From NCBI GenBank assembly GCA_023374045.1, contig CM041781.1, forward strand, positions 142,468,982 through 142,532,981: DNA of 64,000 nucleotides, in the 5' to 3' direction. A program made the translations under genes and the position numbers. Source of the stretch: Limonium bicolor (taxonomy: Eukaryota > Streptophyta > Magnoliopsida > Caryophyllales > Plumbaginaceae). This document shows positions 13,901 to 26,681 of the stretch, piece by piece; within the stretch, counting starts at the first letter, position 1, and each line of letters starts with the position of its first letter. The notes below the pieces were generated by a model. The model was not told where the DNA came from, did no database searches, and saw only the letters and a program-made list of their open reading frames with translations.

Positions 13901-15633
13901 TACACTACATCACAATATAGTGCACAATTTAAATTGCTTGGCACTTAGGCCCTTAAATGCATGACTCTTAGGCCCTTAAATTGCATAAATCTTAAACACT
14001 GAATTTCCCACGTAATAATGCCCTTGACCTGCAAATACACTCAACATTACATATGTCCTTTTACTAGTCTCCTTGAGAACTTTTCACTAAGTCCTTTACC
14101 ATTAGCTCCTTAGGTAGTTTTAACAAGCATTATAAGCTCATTTCTCCTAAGGCATTAAACCACATTGAGATAGCATATTTACCTCTTTTCCACCCAAACT
14201 TCTTTCTTGTTTCCTTATAAAACCGGTAAGGTATTTGATTCCTTGTCAACTACTACACAATATACCAACATTGAAATGAGTATATAAGCTTTATGCTTCA
14301 TCTCATTGTAAACCCTAGTTACATATATTGTTTTAACACATCAAGGTAATTGTTTTACCTTTGAATGGAAAGAGAGCTTGAATGAGTATCAAGAGAGGAC
14401 TCCTCCTAGCCCTTGGAAGATTTAAATGAAGCTAAAACAAGACAAGAGAAGACACCATTACAAGGTGCATTTTCGGTCAACACCAAAAATGAAGGAAATG
14501 GAGTTTTCTTTGGTTTTTCCTTACCTTGAAGCAAAGGTGATCAACAAGGCATAAAAATATTAGCTCAAGCTCCTTCCATGGAAGTTCTCCTTGGCACCGA
14601 AATGGTGGTTTTGATGATTTGAAAAGACAATGTTGTAGAGCTTGCTCCAACTAAGAGAACGGTAGTCTCGGAATTAAATTCGGAGCATGGAGTCATAAGT
14701 TACAAGTGAAGGAAGATGAAGAATGATATGGTTCTGTTGGAAACCGATGGAGAGAGGAGGAAGAAGATGGATACCGTGGGAAATGAAAGGAAAGAAGAGA
14801 ATGAGGAGATAAGTTTGCTTTTGTTAAGATATTTATTCTTATAAAGCAAATAGTACATTAATAAGTCATTCTTTCTTTTCTTAGTAAACTAACAAGGGTG
14901 GTGAGTCACCACACCTTAAAAACCGGCCCCCAATAGTACCTAGGGGTATTTTAGACTTTATTAATCAATTGTCTCACTTATAGTAACATATGTTACAAAC
15001 TAGCTTATAAAAATCACTATTAACAAAAACAAGGCACATAGAAGTGAAATTTTTGATTTCCCATTGATATAGACTTCCAAATGTGATACTATATAGTACA
15101 CATGTTAATTAAAGAGTAATGATGGACATTTAGCCATTCAAAACTCATTTACAAGACAATTTTTCAAAAACGTGCTTTAAGACTCCTTAAAGCACATTTT
15201 GCGTTTTAACTTGTTTTCAAGCTTGGTTTTCTTTAGTAAATTGATTTAATATGTTCATTAACATATAAATAAGGCATAGGTATGACCATTAGGTCTTATA
15301 CACATTTATCCCAAGCTTAGAGCACATTTTAGCCCATATTGACCTTAAGGTATTTATTTGAGTTTTGTTTGGTTTCATTGTCTACCAAAGTTTCATAAGG
15401 ACTTAATTAGCCTTATAAAGTCATAATTAAACATTATCAAGTCTTGGTAGGCTCTTTGGGTCCTAGCCAAGTTCACTCCAAGCTTAGAGCATGTTTTTGC
15501 TCAAACCGTGTCTTAGTGTTTTATTGTGTTTTACCATGGTTTAAATGGTTCATTTATGTTTCTAAGGCACTTTTTAGCCTTTAAATACCATAGTTTAACA
15601 TTTACACAACATACCAAGGTTTGGGGTATTTCA
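10992..15633 (-). repeat. 3' LTR of element B
   Basis: TGTAACACCCC...GGGGTATTTCA, 4,642 bp. It is nearly identical to the right LTR (4,630 bp); many differences are short indels clustered at about 11940-12290. It shares a core of about 0.6-1.1 kb (about 11590-12680) with the LTRs of A and C. A G-box-like CACGTG lies near 12440. Small reading frames here also occur in the partner LTR and have no domain homology. Confidence 0.93.
13101..13370. repeat. Four-unit palindromic array in the B LTR (left copy)
   Basis: Four tandem units of about 72 bp. Each opens with GACCGACCTTG and contains the inverted match AAGGTCGGTC or AAGTTCGGTC, followed by ATTCCAG and an AT-richer tail. The transcript of each unit could fold into a GC-rich hairpin. 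The second LTR repeats the array at 22525-22796. LTRs A, C and G carry analogous arrays with different sequence. Confidence 0.85.
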
Positions 15634-15650
15634 ATCTACCCCCCTTAAAA
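15634..15650 (-). promoter_or_regulatory. Polypurine tract of element B
   Basis: On the minus strand this reads TTTTAAGGGGGGTAGAT and directly abuts the TGAAATACC start of the 3' LTR, the expected place for plus-strand DNA priming. Confidence 0.9.
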
Positions 15651-15670
15651 GAACTTCGTCCTCGAAGTTC
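15651..15670 (-). promoter_or_regulatory. Hairpin adjacent to the B polypurine tract
   Basis: GAACTTCG, loop TCCT, CGAAGTTC: a perfect 8-bp stem immediately before the polypurine tract. In element A the same place has GAACTTTG, loop TCCC, CAAAGTTC. The sequence changes at one stem position and pairing is kept by the opposite change. Confidence 0.75.
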
Positions 15671-16051
15671 ACATTTCCTCGCATCATTAGATTAGAATAC
15701 GGGAATTACTTATAGCCATAAAACTTCCATTACCAACCACCCTTTACATCCAACCTCGGACTTAATGGTCCGGGCAACATATCCACATTATACATAAAAT
15801 ATCATACTCACATGGTAACCTCGGACTTAATGGTCCGGGTACCTTCACCACACTTGCACTTACATAATATCCCTCAGACTCTTAGGTCTGGGTGACATAA
15901 CCACATTTGGACTCGTAGGCCCGGGTAACACAATCAATTTAGAACCCACCCACATTAGAACTCAAGGTCTAAAATAATATTTATTACTTATTCCACACAA
16001 CATGTCTTAGCATGTATATCAGACAGAAATACCTTTCCCATCTCTCCATGG

Positions 16052-16069
16052 GTTCGAATCCCACGTTGA
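16052..16069 (+). other. tRNA T-arm / B-box-like motif
   Basis: GGGTTCGAATCCC resembles the T arm of tRNAs and the pol III B box. The matching place in element C (around 52868-52890, reverse strand) has GAGTTCGAGACCC. No convincing A box or acceptor stem is visible, so this is not called as a tRNA gene or SINE. Confidence 0.35.
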
Positions 16070-17030
16070 GTACATATACACTGTGATCCCGCAGAACCCG
16101 GTCGCGATGGACACCTTCTAGTCCCCGTTCCTTTGGGAGATCAAAACATTCACTTAATTTTTAACATATATACTTCTCATGTCACCGGTCCGAGGACAAA
16201 GGCTCATACGTCCTCAGCTCGTGAGCAAGTACTACAAAAATATTCTTTACTAGGTTAGGTATAAGAAGATCTTTTATTCAAAATATTAATCGATTGTTTG
16301 AAAACACCAATTGAAAATCCTTTTGAAAACACCACACAACTCCAAGTCCAATTTATGCTCCTTGTATTTTTCTTAACATGGTTGTTTGTGACCACTTACA
16401 GGGAGCTTCAAGAGTCATCCAACCCTGATGTGATCAGCATCAGTGTTGAACTATCTTTCCACCCCAATTTGTGTTCGGCTTCCCTTGATCTCATGATAAT
16501 CAAGTTTCACCTCCCACTTCTTTTTCAACCAACATTTAATTCAAGCATATCCCATTTTCTATCTTTGAATCCTTCTAGTCATAATCATAACATCTCCAAG
16601 GGATAGAGCTCCGTCTATCAATCATCACCCAAATCCAACTTAATTCAAGTTACCTAGGGAATTTAATTCTCACTAGGTTCTATGTCGGTCTCATACCCCT
16701 TCATAAATCACAACACTGTATATATATACATATATTTTTTTTATCAAAATACAATACATAGTTTGCATTTATGCACCGTCGGGGTTTTAGTTCCCCGGGA
16801 GTTTCTTTACTCCCTTCCACTTGTACTCTCACACACCACTGTTAACAAAATAAACACACTTCCCACAATGGTATTCGCATCTTTTGTGCGCAATTACCAC
16901 AATTTAACCATAAATGAATGCGTATGTTTGTATAACACACGCGCCAACCATCATAACAAATCATTTTGTGCTATGCACAACCCAGTTCACGTACACTTGT
17001 ACGGTAAAACACACTAAGTGGTTTTGCGCT

Positions 17031-17065
17031 CTACCCCCCTTAAAAGGGATTACGCCCACGTAATC
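17031..17065 (-). promoter_or_regulatory. Internal hairpin plus second purine tract of element B
   Basis: On the minus strand, GATTACG, a 4-nt loop and CGTAATC (17065-17048) are followed by CCTTTTAAGGGGGGTAG (to 17031). The purine tract copies the terminal PPT but lies 1.4 kb inside the element. Elements A, C and D have the same module with different stem sequences that still pair. Confidence 0.7.
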
Positions 17066-17778
17066 AATCACTAAACCTTGGCTTAAAAATGTTCTGCTGT
17101 CGTGAAGTGTTTTGACTTCCACGCGGTCTATTACACAATGGATTCTGATTAGAGGATCTTAACCATATTGGCGGTTTAGTCCCTAAACCAAGAATTCGCA
17201 TTGGAGTTCTAACTCATAACCGGTTTCGGTCCTGGCCTGTGAGGCTTTTATATTCATTACTGGCATACAACATTTGCATCACTGGTTCACCAGTTTCTGC
17301 TGCGCAACTCTGATAATTATAGGGCTAGTTTGCCCCATTCGTTACTGTTACTGTATTGTACATCTCCAATGTATTACCCTTATCTTGGTAAGAATGGTGT
17401 CTCAACCGACGCATGGTATCTCTTACCCTGAGCGAATTCGGTAAGTTTCAAGACTTTCCATCCACTTCTCCAACAGCTTACAGCGTAAACTACTATGTAA
17501 TTCACAATGATTGACTTGCTTCTACCGACTTACTGTCGGTTGAGGTTGAGCTACTACCTAGTGTGTAGTGCTCTCTCAGCTATTTATAATATTTGGGGTA
17601 TATTCCATACCGATATTTGGCAGTTAGTGCTACTGTAGTCACTTACTGTTAATCATGTCTCCACATTTGGTTTTGTACAAGTACTCTTTTATTGGTGCGG
17701 CCTTGCATTTCCTATGCATCGGCCATTATAACATTATTCCCCCACAATTACCATGCTTCTGATTCCTAGCTATCCCAC

Positions 17779-17843
17779 TTGATCATTACTGCGCAAGTGC
17801 AATACCAAAACACTCAGTCATACAGAGTGCAGAGGCGTAAACT
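17779..17843 (-). repeat. 65-bp conserved block, copy in element B
   Basis: The minus strand begins GTTTACGCCTCTGCACTC and continues through CTGAGTGTTTTGGTATTGC. Three further copies occur at 43045-43112 and 43248-43315 (D LTR) and 50993-51060 (C interior). Inside it, CACTC and GAGTG could pair. Function unknown. Confidence 0.8.
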
Positions 17844-20391
17844 CTTGACAGTAAATCTCTCATGCGATTGCGATAGGAATTTACACTGTGTTTTACCGAA
17901 ATTCTTATCACATAATACTTGTCACCGGCTTACTGCTCGGTTCGTTTGCTAACATTTATTGTTGTGCCTCCACTGGGTTTGACTCATAACTCTGCTCATT
18001 CACCATTTTATCATTTACCAATACTCACACAACGGTTGCTTATTGCGCACCGTATCCTTACTCATTATACAACATCAACTTATACTGCATCCGCTATTAT
18101 ATTAGCTTCCGCTATTACGCTGGGTTTATCTGGTCACTTATTTGGATGATTTTTGAATATACTACTATTTTTCTTGAGCCTTTATGTTTTTTTGAGCGTT
18201 GTTCGCTACACATTTAGCTTCACACGCCTATGGTGATTGCTATCAGACTTACTACTCTTCCTGTGTACACAACTGGTACGAGCACTTCTTTTCGTATTAT
18301 TTTATTTAAATCATCCTGGGGTAATAACAACGTGGTCAACCCTTAACATATTCCTTGAACTTGGTTCATATAGCTACCGCTCCTGCGGTCTCACAATATC
18401 CAGAGGTATCCCCACTCTTAATGCAGTGGTTCGTTCTCCGCTCTATTTACTTGTAAGCATATACTTCTGCAACTGATCAATTCACATAACACAAGTTGTT
18501 GTGGCTTATAAGCCTTACTGTCACGATTCCTTCCAAGTTATCTATTTGGCAACTTAGGGTCCTCCTGTTAAGTGGGTTTACCTTCAGTGTTTAATCCGGT
18601 AATTGTTTCGACTCTTGCGTTTCAATTATATTGCTTCATCCAACAATGTTTAATCCAAATACCCCTCATGGATTGCTCCTGGGTGTTGTTAAGGTATGCC
18701 ACTACATTTGGCTTGCATCTATGGGTAAATTCAGTAAACTACACCTTCCTATGTTCTTAGCTGGGTATTCGTTCCAGCTATCATGTTTTATCCCTCAGGC
18801 TTATTAAGACATATGTGATGTCTTTACATAACAGTCCGTGCTCTTCGCATTCTTGACTCTATACATTCCTTGAAATAAACTCACTAGTTCCTTTAGTCCT
18901 TTTTAACTTAACTGGGTTCCTTTACTCCAACCATTCATGGTAATCCTTAGCTCTTACTTGACTTTTACTGCTGGCCGTAGTATGGAATCGACTACTTCCC
19001 GTGTTCTAGACTCTACTCGTATACATATATGGGGTATCATATTGATACATTGCTACTTACCCAACTAACCTATAAGTAGGTCTGTCAGGCCCACATGCTC
19101 CTATCGGAGTGCGGTCGTCCCACAACACAGTTGGTACACTTGTAGTGTCCGTCACACGCCTAGGTGAAGTATTCTGTTGCCAACTCCCTTATATTGTCCC
19201 GTGACAATATTCATTCCTTGCTTCCCGAACTTAATCGAGGGAAAGTTTATCCACTGTTGTATCCTTGTCAATTGCCCCTGGTTTCACTGGTTTGGTTTAA
19301 AAGAAGGTTGGAAAGAAGTGTTGGTTTGAAAGAAAATTTGGTTTTGAAAAGAAAAGGGTTTGAATAAATCTGGGTTGAAAGAAAAATTTTCATGGTTTCA
19401 CAACATCTTCTTACCTTAGCCAAGTCTAGCTTCTTGCTGACTGGTGTACTTCCAATTACAGAGGTTAGGCTAACAGGCCCTTCCACTGTTATGACAATCA
19501 CATTTAACTTTATTGTACTTTTCCAAGTACTTTGTAGTGGTTATAAATTTCTCGAATAGCCCTGTTATAGCAGCACTTGCTATAGCAAGTGCGCCATGCT
19601 AACTGGCTATCGGTTAAGCACACATACTGGTTGTGGTATTGTTTTTACTCGCACTATTATCAGTGGCCTCGTTGGCCCTCACTTGATCTTACAGTCTTGA
19701 CAATAACCCTCTAGGTAACTCCTCACTGTATTCATATGGTAATTATCAACTGGGGTGTCTCCCACTCTTGGAGTCCCCCTTTACTTAGTATCATATCCTC
19801 TTTATAGCCCGTTCCACGCACTTGTCGTGGTTACTGAGACTTGTCTCTTGTTTGGGCACTACGTTGTAGTTCCTTTGTCGGTTGGTATACCGTCGGTGTG
19901 TCATTTAACAACCGTGGTCCCGTAGACACTCGTCTCGGGTTTTATTAATCCACTTCTTGCCTGTTGCACGGTCGGTGCGTTGCAAGCTGGTTGTTCTCGA
20001 CTGCTCGGCATGTCGACCCAGGTTGCCGGAAATTCTGTTCTTCTATACACAAGATTCTTCATTCTTCGCTATTAAATGCGGTTAACATTGTTCAGATGGA
20101 AACCATCTCCGGGATTCCCACTTTCGGGATCTACCGTACGACTGGTTCTCCATACCTTAGTGGTATTCAATAACAGCCAGATCGGGTATTCCCGAGTAAG
20201 AGTGGACTTTCATCTCTCTGGCGTTGTTTCCCAAGTTATATAACAGGGATTGTGGAGGGTGGGAAGGATATTGTAGGTTCCCAGTACACGCTGGTAATAC
20301 CTAACTAGCGTATCTCTCACGCTATCACTCAACCCTTAACCCAAAGTACTTAAATTCTAACTCGGTACTTCCTAAGCTCGGTAATTCAGTC

Positions 20392-20415
20392 ATCAGAGCG
20401 ATACTTCGCTCTGAT
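20392..20415 (-). promoter_or_regulatory. PBS-enclosing hairpin of element B
   Basis: ATCAGAGCGA (20392-20401), loop TACT, TCGCTCTGAT (20406-20415): a perfect 10-bp stem. One arm is most of the primer-binding site, so in the genomic RNA the PBS could be sequestered until the tRNA anneals. The same fold is present in A and, with altered apical pairs, in D. Confidence 0.75.
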
Positions 20416-20419
20416 ACCA
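20408..20419 (-). promoter_or_regulatory. Primer-binding site of element B (initiator-Met tRNA)
   Basis: GCTCTGATACCA on the plus strand, i.e. TGGTATCAGAGC in element orientation, 5 bp from the 5' LTR. This is the usual initiator-Met tRNA site of plant LTR elements. Confidence 0.95.
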
Positions 20420-20424
20420 CTTTT

Positions 20425-23400
20425 TGTAACACCCCAACCACCACCGTACACTTAACATCAAACTGCAGCGGAAATCTCAACTCATCACATTACTTAATTC
20501 AGTGGTGTTACACGCCGTTAACCACCTACGTGGCTAACAAGGCTAATACATGTACATTTGTATCGGTCTGATGGACTAGATTCCCGAGCAACTACACAAT
20601 ACAATCCTCATTCCATTTCCAACATTTATTATACACATACATTCCCACTGTACCGAGTATTTACAAACTAATGCCGATAACAATTTCGGTCTTACTACGC
20701 TTACAATGCGTACGCCATTTAAATGGCTGCCCATGTATAAACATCTACCCCGTCCTACTCTCGAACGGCTTCCAGCTCCTTGTACCTGAAATAGAAAAGG
20801 AGAGAAAGGGTGGCCCCCAAGGGGCTCAGCACCTTTGCTGGTATGGTAATCCCGCAGCCCACATGCTACCGGGCCACGCACAACTAATTGTCGTCTTAGC
20901 ATGCAGTTGATTATATTTAAATCATGCATACCAACCATAAACACACAACACTTTGCATACACCCAACAATAGGGCTCAACATATATCCAACACATCCACA
21001 CTTAACAAATCATCCAATAATTCCTTTAACCCTAGAGTGGCTCTCCTCTAAAACGGAGCTACTTCCTTAATGAACGACACATACCCATTAATCGGGTTAT
21101 CCTTAAACGCCTCTTGTCACAAACTGGGATTCATTTCCATGATCCACACTCTCCATATCCTACAATATATCTCATTCCTCACATAACAAAACATAACAAA
21201 ACCTTTCTTGTTTCGGCGTACACATGATAACATCGCATTATTTTAAACACCTAACGTATACATATCATAGCATAGCAGGGAATTGCTTAGCACAATAACA
21301 ACACAAACACCATAAGATTGGTTCACACAAGGAACCTTCCACCATAGTTAGTATATATAGTGAGCCTAAGAGTATTGCCAATCTCATGCTAAGCTCGTTA
21401 CCAACCTCGTTACCGTCCAGTTTATACGAACGGTTTTAATCTAAAAAACCCAAGGTGTCGGATATAGTAATCCCAAGCACACGAAATAACATTTTATGCC
21501 CCTGTGGCCCGCTGATCAGTACTAAACTTTGGATAAGCTAAGGGAAGGTAGAAACCAAATTGGAATACCACCTATACATACACCAAGAGAGCCGAACCAG
21601 ATAATGACATCGACTCCCGTCCATCACACGCGTGGCCGGAACAACCGGACTCCTCACCCCCGTTAGTACATATATACTTTAAATCAGTAGTTAGAGATCC
21701 ATTATGGAGCCTACCACATCCACACACCACTAATGGTATCTAAGTTAAGCACACAAGGGAGGTTCACACACTTGCATACAACAACAATATCCAACTAACT
21801 CACACATAGCCGTGGTTAGAACGTTCCCAAGGTTTGGGTCGTTAACTCCGAATACCGATCTCTCACGTGTTCCTAGTTCTAATTAGCTAAGGTTCAACAC
21901 TTATTTGAGTTTAAACGGTATCGGAGACCAGATGCGCCACATAAATGAATTACTATAAACTCATTACATGTTTTAATCTTACAAGGTGGCAAACACTCAG
22001 TAAAACATATTGGCATACAAGCCGGTGTAATCCGGTAGGACACAGGTTGCAAGAAAACCATACCTGTCACCGGAGTCCACTTTACCACGTCCACTTATGT
22101 TCCTCGAACAATTCTCGAATAACTGGTACATTAAAGTTACCTTCATTAACATCGGGGTAATATGTTTGTGTAACGTCGAATGACCATGATTAACCCCGTT
22201 AACTAGTTAAACATCTTTACATTTTTAGCTTGTTTCACTCTTCGATTTTTCCTTCAACTTTTCACCCACCAAATTGCCATTATAACTCACCTAACATGTC
22301 CTATATAACCTTATAATATCATTACTAACTTATCCCTATCACTAGACATCATTTAATAAGCTAAAACCATGTTTTTATAGTGGTCCGGGACTTGGTAAAA
22401 TTGCATTTTTCAAACCTTGTTGCATTATTTCTCCACCTCCATCAATTGTAATAAACTTACCTAATGTTCTTAGGTATTTCTAATGTCCAAATATCATCTT
22501 TATAACCATAAACAACATTTTTGGTCCGACCGACCTTACCGACCGACCTTGCACAAGGTCGGTCAATTCCAGAACACTTTACCGTTAAAATTTCCTACTC
22601 CGACCGACCTTGTAAGTTCGGTCGCATGTTCGGTCGATTCCAGTAACTTATTCCGTACAGAAAATACAAGCCCGACCGACCTTGTAAGTCCGGTCCCCAA
22701 GGTCGGTCCATTCCAGAAACTAATTCTCCTCGCAGGGTAAACTGGGCTCGACCGACCTTGCAAGTTCGGTCGTAAGTTTGGTCTGGCCCAGACCCTTGTT
22801 TTCCTTTTTACATTCAACTCCAAACTTCACCTCATATAACCTAGTACCCCCTAACCTCATTTGGGCACTACAAACACACCTTAAGACGTCCTCAAACACT
22901 CATAAAACTCATTTTTTTCTAATTCCTTAGGCCTTTACTTATATCTTCACAAAATTCCTAACACTTACAATGTTTTCCTTAAGATTTCTAGGTGGTATTT
23001 CACCTATAATGACCACTATACCAAGGTGTTTCCTCTACACCTTAACATCATCTCTCAAACTTCCTTCTTACTAACTAAACCTCCTTTTTCACATCTTACC
23101 TAAACATCACTTATTCCTTGGATATCAACATTACCTAAACCTTAAACAACTTCCTAGTTCACCAAAACTTTCTTAAAACACTTAGAACTCCTTACACATT
23201 TTCCAAATTTCGCCATAGCTTCTCTTGTATATACTCACATCCAAACACTTAGGTTTTACCTTATTTCCTTCAAAAACACCTAAAACCATCAAGAACACCA
23301 TCACTCACAACTCACAGACTTCACCAAATTTACACTACATCACAATATAGTGCACAATTTAAATTGCTTGGCACTTAGGCCCTTAAATGCATGACTCTTA

Positions 23401-25054
23401 GGCCCTTAAATTGCATAAATCTTAAACACTGAATTTCCCACGTAATAATGCCCTTGACCTGCAAATACACTCAACATTACATATGTCCTTTTACTAGTCT
23501 CCTTGAGAACTTTTCACTAAGTCCTTTACCATTAGCTCCTTAGGTAGTTTTAACAAGCATTATAAGCTCATTTCTCCTAAGGCATTAAACCACATTGAGA
23601 TAGCATATTTACCTCTTTTCCACCCAAACTTCTTTCTTGTTTTTATAAAACCGGTAAGGTATTTGATTCCTTGTCAACTACTACACAATATACCAAATTG
23701 AAATGAGTATATAAGCTTTATGCTTCATCTCATTGTAAACCCTAGTTACTATATTGTTTTAACACATCAAGGTAATTGTTTTACCTTTGAATGGAAAGAG
23801 AGCTTGAATGAGTATCAAGAGAGGACTCCTCCTAGCCCTTGGAAGATTTAAATGAAGCTAAAACAAGACAAGAGAAGACACCATTACAAGGTGCATTTTC
23901 GGTCCACACCAAAAATGAAGGAAATGGAGTTTTCTTTGGTTTTCCTTACCTTGAAGCAAAGGTGATCAACAAGGCATAAAAATATTAGCTCAAGCTCCTT
24001 CCATGGAAGTTCTCCTTGGCACCGAAATGGTGGTTTTGATGATTTGAAAAGACAATGTTGTAGAGCTTGCTCCAACTAAGAGAACGGTAGTCTCGGAATT
24101 AAATTCGGAGCATGGAGTCATATGTTACAAGTGAAGGAAGATGAAGAATGATATGGTTCTGTTGGAAACCGATGGAGAGAGGAGGAAGAAGATGGCTACC
24201 GTGGGAAATGAAAGGAAAGAAGAATGAGGAGATAAGTTTGCTTTTGTTAAGATATTTATTCTTATAAAGCAAATAGTACATTAATTAGTCATTCTTTCTT
24301 TTCTTAGTAAACTAACAATGGGGTGAGTCACCACACCTTAAAAACCGGCCCCCAATAGTACCTAGGGGTATTTTAGACTTTATTAATCAATTGTCTCACT
24401 TATAGTAACATATGTTACAAACTAGCTTATAAAAATCACTATTCACAAAAACAAGGCACATAGAAGTGAAATTTTTGATTTCCCATTGATATAGACTTCC
24501 AAATGTGATACTATATAGTACACATGTTAATTAAAGAGTAATGATGGACATTTAGCCATTCAAAACTCATTTACAAGACAATTTTTCAAAAACGTGCTTT
24601 AAGACTCCTTAAAGCACATTTTGCGTTTTAACTTGTTTTCAAGCTTGGTTTTCTTTAGTAATTGATTTAATATGTTCATTAACATATAAATAAGGCATAG
24701 GTATGACCATTAGGTCTTATACACATTTATCCCAAGCTTAGAGCACATTTTAGCCCATATTGACCTTAAGGTATTTATTTGAGTTTTGTTTGGTTTCATT
24801 GTCTACCAAAGTTTCCTAAGGACTTAATTAGCCTTATAAAGTCATAATTAAACATTATCAAGTCTTGGTAGGCTCTTTGGGTCCAAGCCAAGTTCCCTCC
24901 AAGCTTAGAGCATGTTTTTGCTCAAACCGTGTCTTAGTGTTTTATTGTGTTTTACCATGGTTTAAATGGTTCATTTATGTTTCTAAGGCACTTTTTAGCC
25001 TTTAAATACCATAGTTTAACATTTACACAACATACCAAGGTTTGGGGTATTTCA
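20425..25054 (-). repeat. 5' LTR of element B
   Basis: 4,630 bp, TG...CA, nearly identical to the 3' LTR at 10992-15633, which implies a recent insertion. It contains a second copy of the palindromic array at 22525-22796. Differences from the partner concentrate at about 21240-21760. Confidence 0.93.
22525..22796. repeat. Four-unit palindromic array in the B LTR (right copy)
   Basis: Same four units as 13101-13370, differing at a few bases. Confidence 0.85.
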
Positions 25055-25059
25055 TACGT
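25055..25059. repeat. Target-site duplication of element B (right copy)
   Basis: TACGT, identical to 10987-10991. Confidence 0.95.
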
Positions 25060-26681
25060 TTTGGTTATTATATTATATGGGAGTTAATAGTTTTAATTAA
25101 AACTAAGGGAAATATGAATATTTACATATAAATAAAAGGGAATAAAGTAGTAACTTAGAGTAAAGCAAGAAACTAATAAATTAACACTTATAATAACTAA
25201 ATATTATAAGAGCTAGTATCCTAAGATATAGTTAAAGGAAATACTTTATAGAACATACATGAAATGCAGTTAGTAATAAGATAGTTTAAATATAATAAGT
25301 TACATAGGGAATGTCTTAATTAGATTCTAATACAGGTATACTTATATATATTAAAGGGAAACACTTTATTTTATAAACCGTATATCGGTTGTAGTTATGC
25401 CTAAAAGTTTTTAAACCTAATTAAATACAATAAATTACATAAATAATGTTTTGAACAAATCCTAGTATATATAAATATATATATATATAAATAAAATTAG
25501 TTACCTTATAGGAAATATAATACGAAGGAATTAGTAAGTTAAACTAAACCTCTACATAATACTAATGGCAGCATATTATATGAGGTGGTATTAGATTATA
25601 GTTATGTATTAGGCTTAAGAATTTCCTTTGAGTTTCTAAGGTTTATATATAACCATATTAAAATACATGTATAGTATTATTTGTCAGTAACCAGGATGTA
25701 AATCTAAAATTGGGATTAAGTAATTAATAAGTTAAAACTTAGGAAAAATTGTGATTAGATTAAATAAAATGTTGCACAAATAGATCTTATTCTATAATTA
25801 ATGATAAACAAATGTAGTATGATTGCATCTAAATATTCTTATTATATAAACCATAATAAAATAAGTAAAATACTTTTACATCTAAATGTGAGGTGGATTA
25901 GTAAGTCTAGATTTAATCATTTCTTAACATTTATGGTAGTGAAATATAACTTAATGTTTTAAGATAGGATCATTAAAAAGGATTGTGATATAATCTATAT
26001 TAAACGATGATTTGGGAATTTATCTAAATAATTATCCTTAAGTTTCTTAGAATTAGATAAGCCATATAAAATACATTTATTACCAATATTCCGGATGTGA
26101 GTTTACAGTTAAGTGAGGTATTTAGTGGTGGGAATTTATAGGAGGGTTTATAGATGGGAATTTGATACTTAAAACCTTTGAACCTTTTTATTAGATAAAA
26201 CTAAGTTACATAAGATATTATATTGATATACTTTACGGTAATGGGAAATTATGAAATGTTATTTTGAATATAAAATATGAGAATTTTCATAATAGATTAT
26301 CTTATGAAATAATTAACAATTTCACTTACGAGCCAGAATTTGATTCTTTGATAAATTCTACTCTATGTAGATATATTGTCCATCCTAAATATAATAAAGG
26401 AAATTTATTTATTAGGTTATTCCTTTGAAATCATGGGTTTTGTAAAACAATTTAAAACGTATTTAAGGCTTAAGTTTAATGAGGATTAGTACAAAGGATT
26501 ATGCATAGTCTATAGAGAGAATGTGTGTAAAAATAAGACATTTAGGAAATTAAATGTAAGTAAGGATACATAAAAGGTTATATTTAAGCACCTTATTATA
26601 TAGGTAATAATTAAGCAAATAATGTACCTTGTGAATACTAAATGTAAGAGTTCGATAAGTCTAAGTTAAATATAATACAGT
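25060..26681 (+). repeat. D 5' LTR, segment 2 of 3
   Basis: AT-rich non-coding LTR sequence between the B and F insertions. A short AT dinucleotide run lies near 25480. No gene is seen. Its continuity with segments 1 and 3 rests on the duplications flanking B and F. Confidence 0.6.
26677..26681. repeat. Target-site duplication of element F (left copy)
   Basis: ACAGT; the right copy (42081-42085) is ATAGT, a 4/5 match. Confidence 0.75.

Larger units (their letters stand above)
15671..20391 (-). other. Non-coding interior of LARD-like element B
   Basis: About 4.7 kb with only short, unrelated reading frames on both strands. Much of 15770-18520 can be matched, in reverse orientation, to the interior of element C at about 50320-53203, so the non-coding sequence is shared between two separate insertions. 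It contains the second hairpin/purine-tract module (17031-17065), the 65-bp conserved block (17779-17843) and a T-arm-like motif (16052-16069). I see no captured gene. Confidence 0.75.
10992..25054 (-). mobile_element. Element B: complete LARD-like non-autonomous retrotransposon, 14.06 kb
   Basis: Two nearly identical LTRs (10992-15633 and 20425-25054) flank a 4,791-bp interior, bounded by a perfect 5-bp duplication TACGT. The minus orientation follows from the PBS beside the right LTR and the polypurine tract beside the left LTR. The interior has no gag, protease, RT, RNase H or integrase homology in any frame that I can recognise. Long LTRs with a conserved non-coding interior match the LARD class (large retrotransposon derivatives). 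LTR ends, PBS hairpin, PPT hairpin and the palindromic LTR array match autonomous element A, which could supply proteins in trans; that partnership is inferred. The insertion splits the D LTR. Confidence 0.9.

Noticed and set aside
16052..16069. tRNA gene
   Set aside because: Only a T-arm-like motif is visible; no acceptor stem, D arm or anticodon arm could be fitted.
15671..20391. Hidden gag-pol remnants in element B
   Set aside because: No RT, integrase, protease or zinc-knuckle words found in any frame, unlike A and F, where they are obvious despite frameshifts.
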